A stretch of DNA of 8,307 bases from Muribaculaceae bacterium (GTDB lineage Bacteria > Bacteroidota > Bacteroidia > Bacteroidales > Muribaculaceae): positions 1-8,307 of the forward strand of contig JAIDUY010000544.1 of the NCBI GenBank assembly GCA_029059965.1. Direction: 5' to 3'. Positions 7,057 through 8,307 of the stretch are shown one piece after another (within the stretch, counting starts at the first letter, position 1; every line of letters begins with the position of its first letter). A model generated the notes under the pieces. The model did no database searches, was not told where the DNA came from, and saw only the letters and a program-made list of their open reading frames with translations. Both the position numbers and the translations under genes were made by a program.

Positions 7057-8298
7057 ATGGCTACCCAAACCAAACGGCACAATGTCCGCAAACTCATTAT
7101 ACTGGCTGTGGCGGTGCTTGCCGTCGCAGGCATTGTTCTATGGCTCGCTCTGCGTCCGCGCCAGCACGTCACCGAGCTTCCCGTAGTGGAGGTGGAGGAT
7201 GTGCGCACAAGCGACGTCAACATCTACGGCGAATATGTGGGCCGCATCCGCGCCCAGCAGTTCGTCGAGGTGCGCGCCCGTGTCGAGGGCTACCTCCAGC
7301 GCATCCTCTTCGAGGAAGGCACCTATGTACCCAAGGGTCAGACGCTCTTCGTTATCGACCCGCAGGTCTACCGCGCACGCGCCGAGAAAGCGCGCGCCCA
7401 GCTCAACAAGGCACGCGCCGCCGCTCAGAAGGCCGAGCGCGACCTTGCCCGCATCCGCCCCCTCTACGAGCAGAACGCCGCCTCGCAGCTCGACCTTGAC
7501 AACGCCGAGGCTGCCTGCGAGACTGCCCGCGCCGAAGCCCTCGTTGCCGAGGCCGACCTCACCCAGGCCGAGCTCACCCTGAGCTACACCAACGTGCAGA
7601 GCCCCATCTCGGGCTACATCTCCGAACGTTCGGCCGACATCGGCACCCTTGTGGGCCCGTCGAACAAGAGCCTGCTGGCGACGGTGGTCAAGAGTGACAC
7701 CGTGCTGGTGGACTTCTCCATGACCGCCCTCGACTATCTGCGCAGCAAAAACCGCAACGTCAACCTCGGCCACCGCGACGCCGACCGCGAGTGGGACCCC
7801 TACGTGACGGTGACCCTCGCCGACGGCTCGGTCTATCCCTGCCGCGGCCTCGTCGACTTCGCCAGCCCGCAGGTCGACCCCACCACCGGAACATTCAGCG
7901 TCCGCGCCGAGATGCCCAATCCCGACCACGTGCTTCTGCCGGGCGAGTTCACCCGAGTGCGCGTGCTCATGGACGTTGTCGAGGATGCCGTGACGGTTCC
8001 GTCGCGCGCCCTCGAAATCGAGCGCGGCGGCGCCTACGTCTACATTGTCCGCCCCGACAGCATCGTCGAACGACGCTTCGTGGAGACCGGCCCCGAGTAC
8101 GGCAACAACGTCATCGTGGAGCGCGGCCTCGACGCCGGCGAGCAGCTTGTCGTCGAAGGATACCATAAACTGCACCACGGAATGAAGGTACGGCCTGTCG
8201 AGGCTCCCGAAGCCCAAGCCGACAGCATCGCCGCCGAACTGGTCGATGTCGTCGTCAGCGACCCGCCCGCCGAAAACAACAGCAACGATGAACAGTAA
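7057..8298 (+). CDS. RND efflux periplasmic adaptor (membrane fusion protein, AcrA/MexA type)
   Basis: This 413-residue protein links an inner-membrane RND pump to an outer-membrane channel. Residues ~12-32 form one hydrophobic segment with no lipobox cysteine, so it is probably held as an uncleaved membrane anchor rather than a lipoprotein. The lipoyl/biotinyl-like half-motifs are at ~66-102 (VEVRARVEGYLQRILFEEGTYVPKGQTLFVIDP) and ~175-205 (LSYTNVQSPISGYISERSADIGTLV). Between them, Ala/Arg/Glu-rich helices (~103-170) form the coiled-coil hairpin. The beta-barrel follows (~208-305, including PTTGTFSVRAEMPNPDHVLLPGEF), then the membrane-proximal domain (VPSRALEI onward, ~313-380). A ~35-residue acidic tail ends the protein. 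Length is normal for the family. The next gene's ATG overlaps its last codons, as expected for adaptor-pump operons. The exported substrate cannot be told from the sequence. Confidence 0.93.
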   Translation: MATQTKRHNVRKLIILAVAVLAVAGIVLWLALRPRQHVTELPVVEVEDVRTSDVNIYGEYVGRIRAQQFVEVRARVEGYLQRILFEEGTYVPKGQTLFVIDPQVYRARAEKARAQLNKARAAAQKAERDLARIRPLYEQNAASQLDLDNAEAACETARAEALVAEADLTQAELTLSYTNVQSPISGYISERSADIGTLVGPSNKSLLATVVKSDTVLVDFSMTALDYLRSKNRNVNLGHRDADREWDPYVTVTLADGSVYPCRGLVDFASPQVDPTTGTFSVRAEMPNPDHVLLPGEFTRVRVLMDVVEDAVTVPSRALEIERGGAYVYIVRPDSIVERRFVETGPEYGNNVIVERGLDAGEQLVVEGYHKLHHGMKVRPVEAPEAQADSIAAELVDVVVSDPPAENNSNDEQ

Positions 8299-8307
8299 GC
8301 GCAATTT
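8288..8307 (+). CDS. Start of the next gene, probably the RND inner-membrane transporter (partial)
   Basis: An ATG at 8288 overlaps the last 11 nt of the adaptor gene in another frame and begins MNSKRN before the window ends. In adaptor operons of this type the next gene is usually the large RND pump (AcrB/MexB-like), whose N-terminus starts with a short polar segment before the first membrane helix. Six codons cannot prove identity, so the call rests on position and on the translationally coupled overlap. Confidence 0.6.

Overview
The window looks like a chromosomal segment of a GC-rich member of the Bacteroidales, probably near the Muribaculaceae (family placement is inference). Three things point there. 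Promoter-like elements match the Bacteroidetes form (TTTG, about 20 bp, TAnnTTTG) rather than TTGACA/TATAAT. Starts are preceded by A/T-rich leaders instead of Shine-Dalgarno runs. The first large gene ends in what looks like a type IX secretion (T9SS) C-terminal sorting domain. Genes are GC-rich with strong codon bias, while the gaps are AT-rich.

Left edge (1-123): the minus strand carries what I read as the first ~73 nt of a group II intron, beginning GTTCG at position 73 and leaving the window to the left. It sits directly behind the U-tract of a strong intrinsic terminator (74-123), the insertion habit known for bacterial class C group II introns. That terminator ends the first gene.

Minus-strand genes (158-6730): 158-2485 encodes a large secreted choice-of-anchor-J-like protein with a T9SS-type C-terminus and its own promoter candidate. 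Upstream of it, 4880-6730 and 2613-4826 form a two-gene operon of exported DUF3857/transglutaminase-like proteins separated by 53 bp with no recognisable promoter. The first keeps an apparent Cys-His-Asp triad. The second appears to have lost the cysteine.

Divergent control region (6731-7056): about 325 bp hold a promoter candidate in each direction, both with ATTTTGCGC at the -7 element and start point, plus short direct and inverted repeats that could be regulator sites.

Plus strand (7057-8307): 7057-8298 encodes the periplasmic adaptor of an RND-type tripartite efflux pump. A second start codon (8288) overlaps its end and is probably the inner-membrane pump gene, cut by the window edge. 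The efflux operon and the DUF3857 operon share one intergenic region, so shared regulation as an envelope-related locus is possible but not shown. Apart from the intron edge and the mismatched transglutaminase pair, I saw no clear evidence of a wholly new system.
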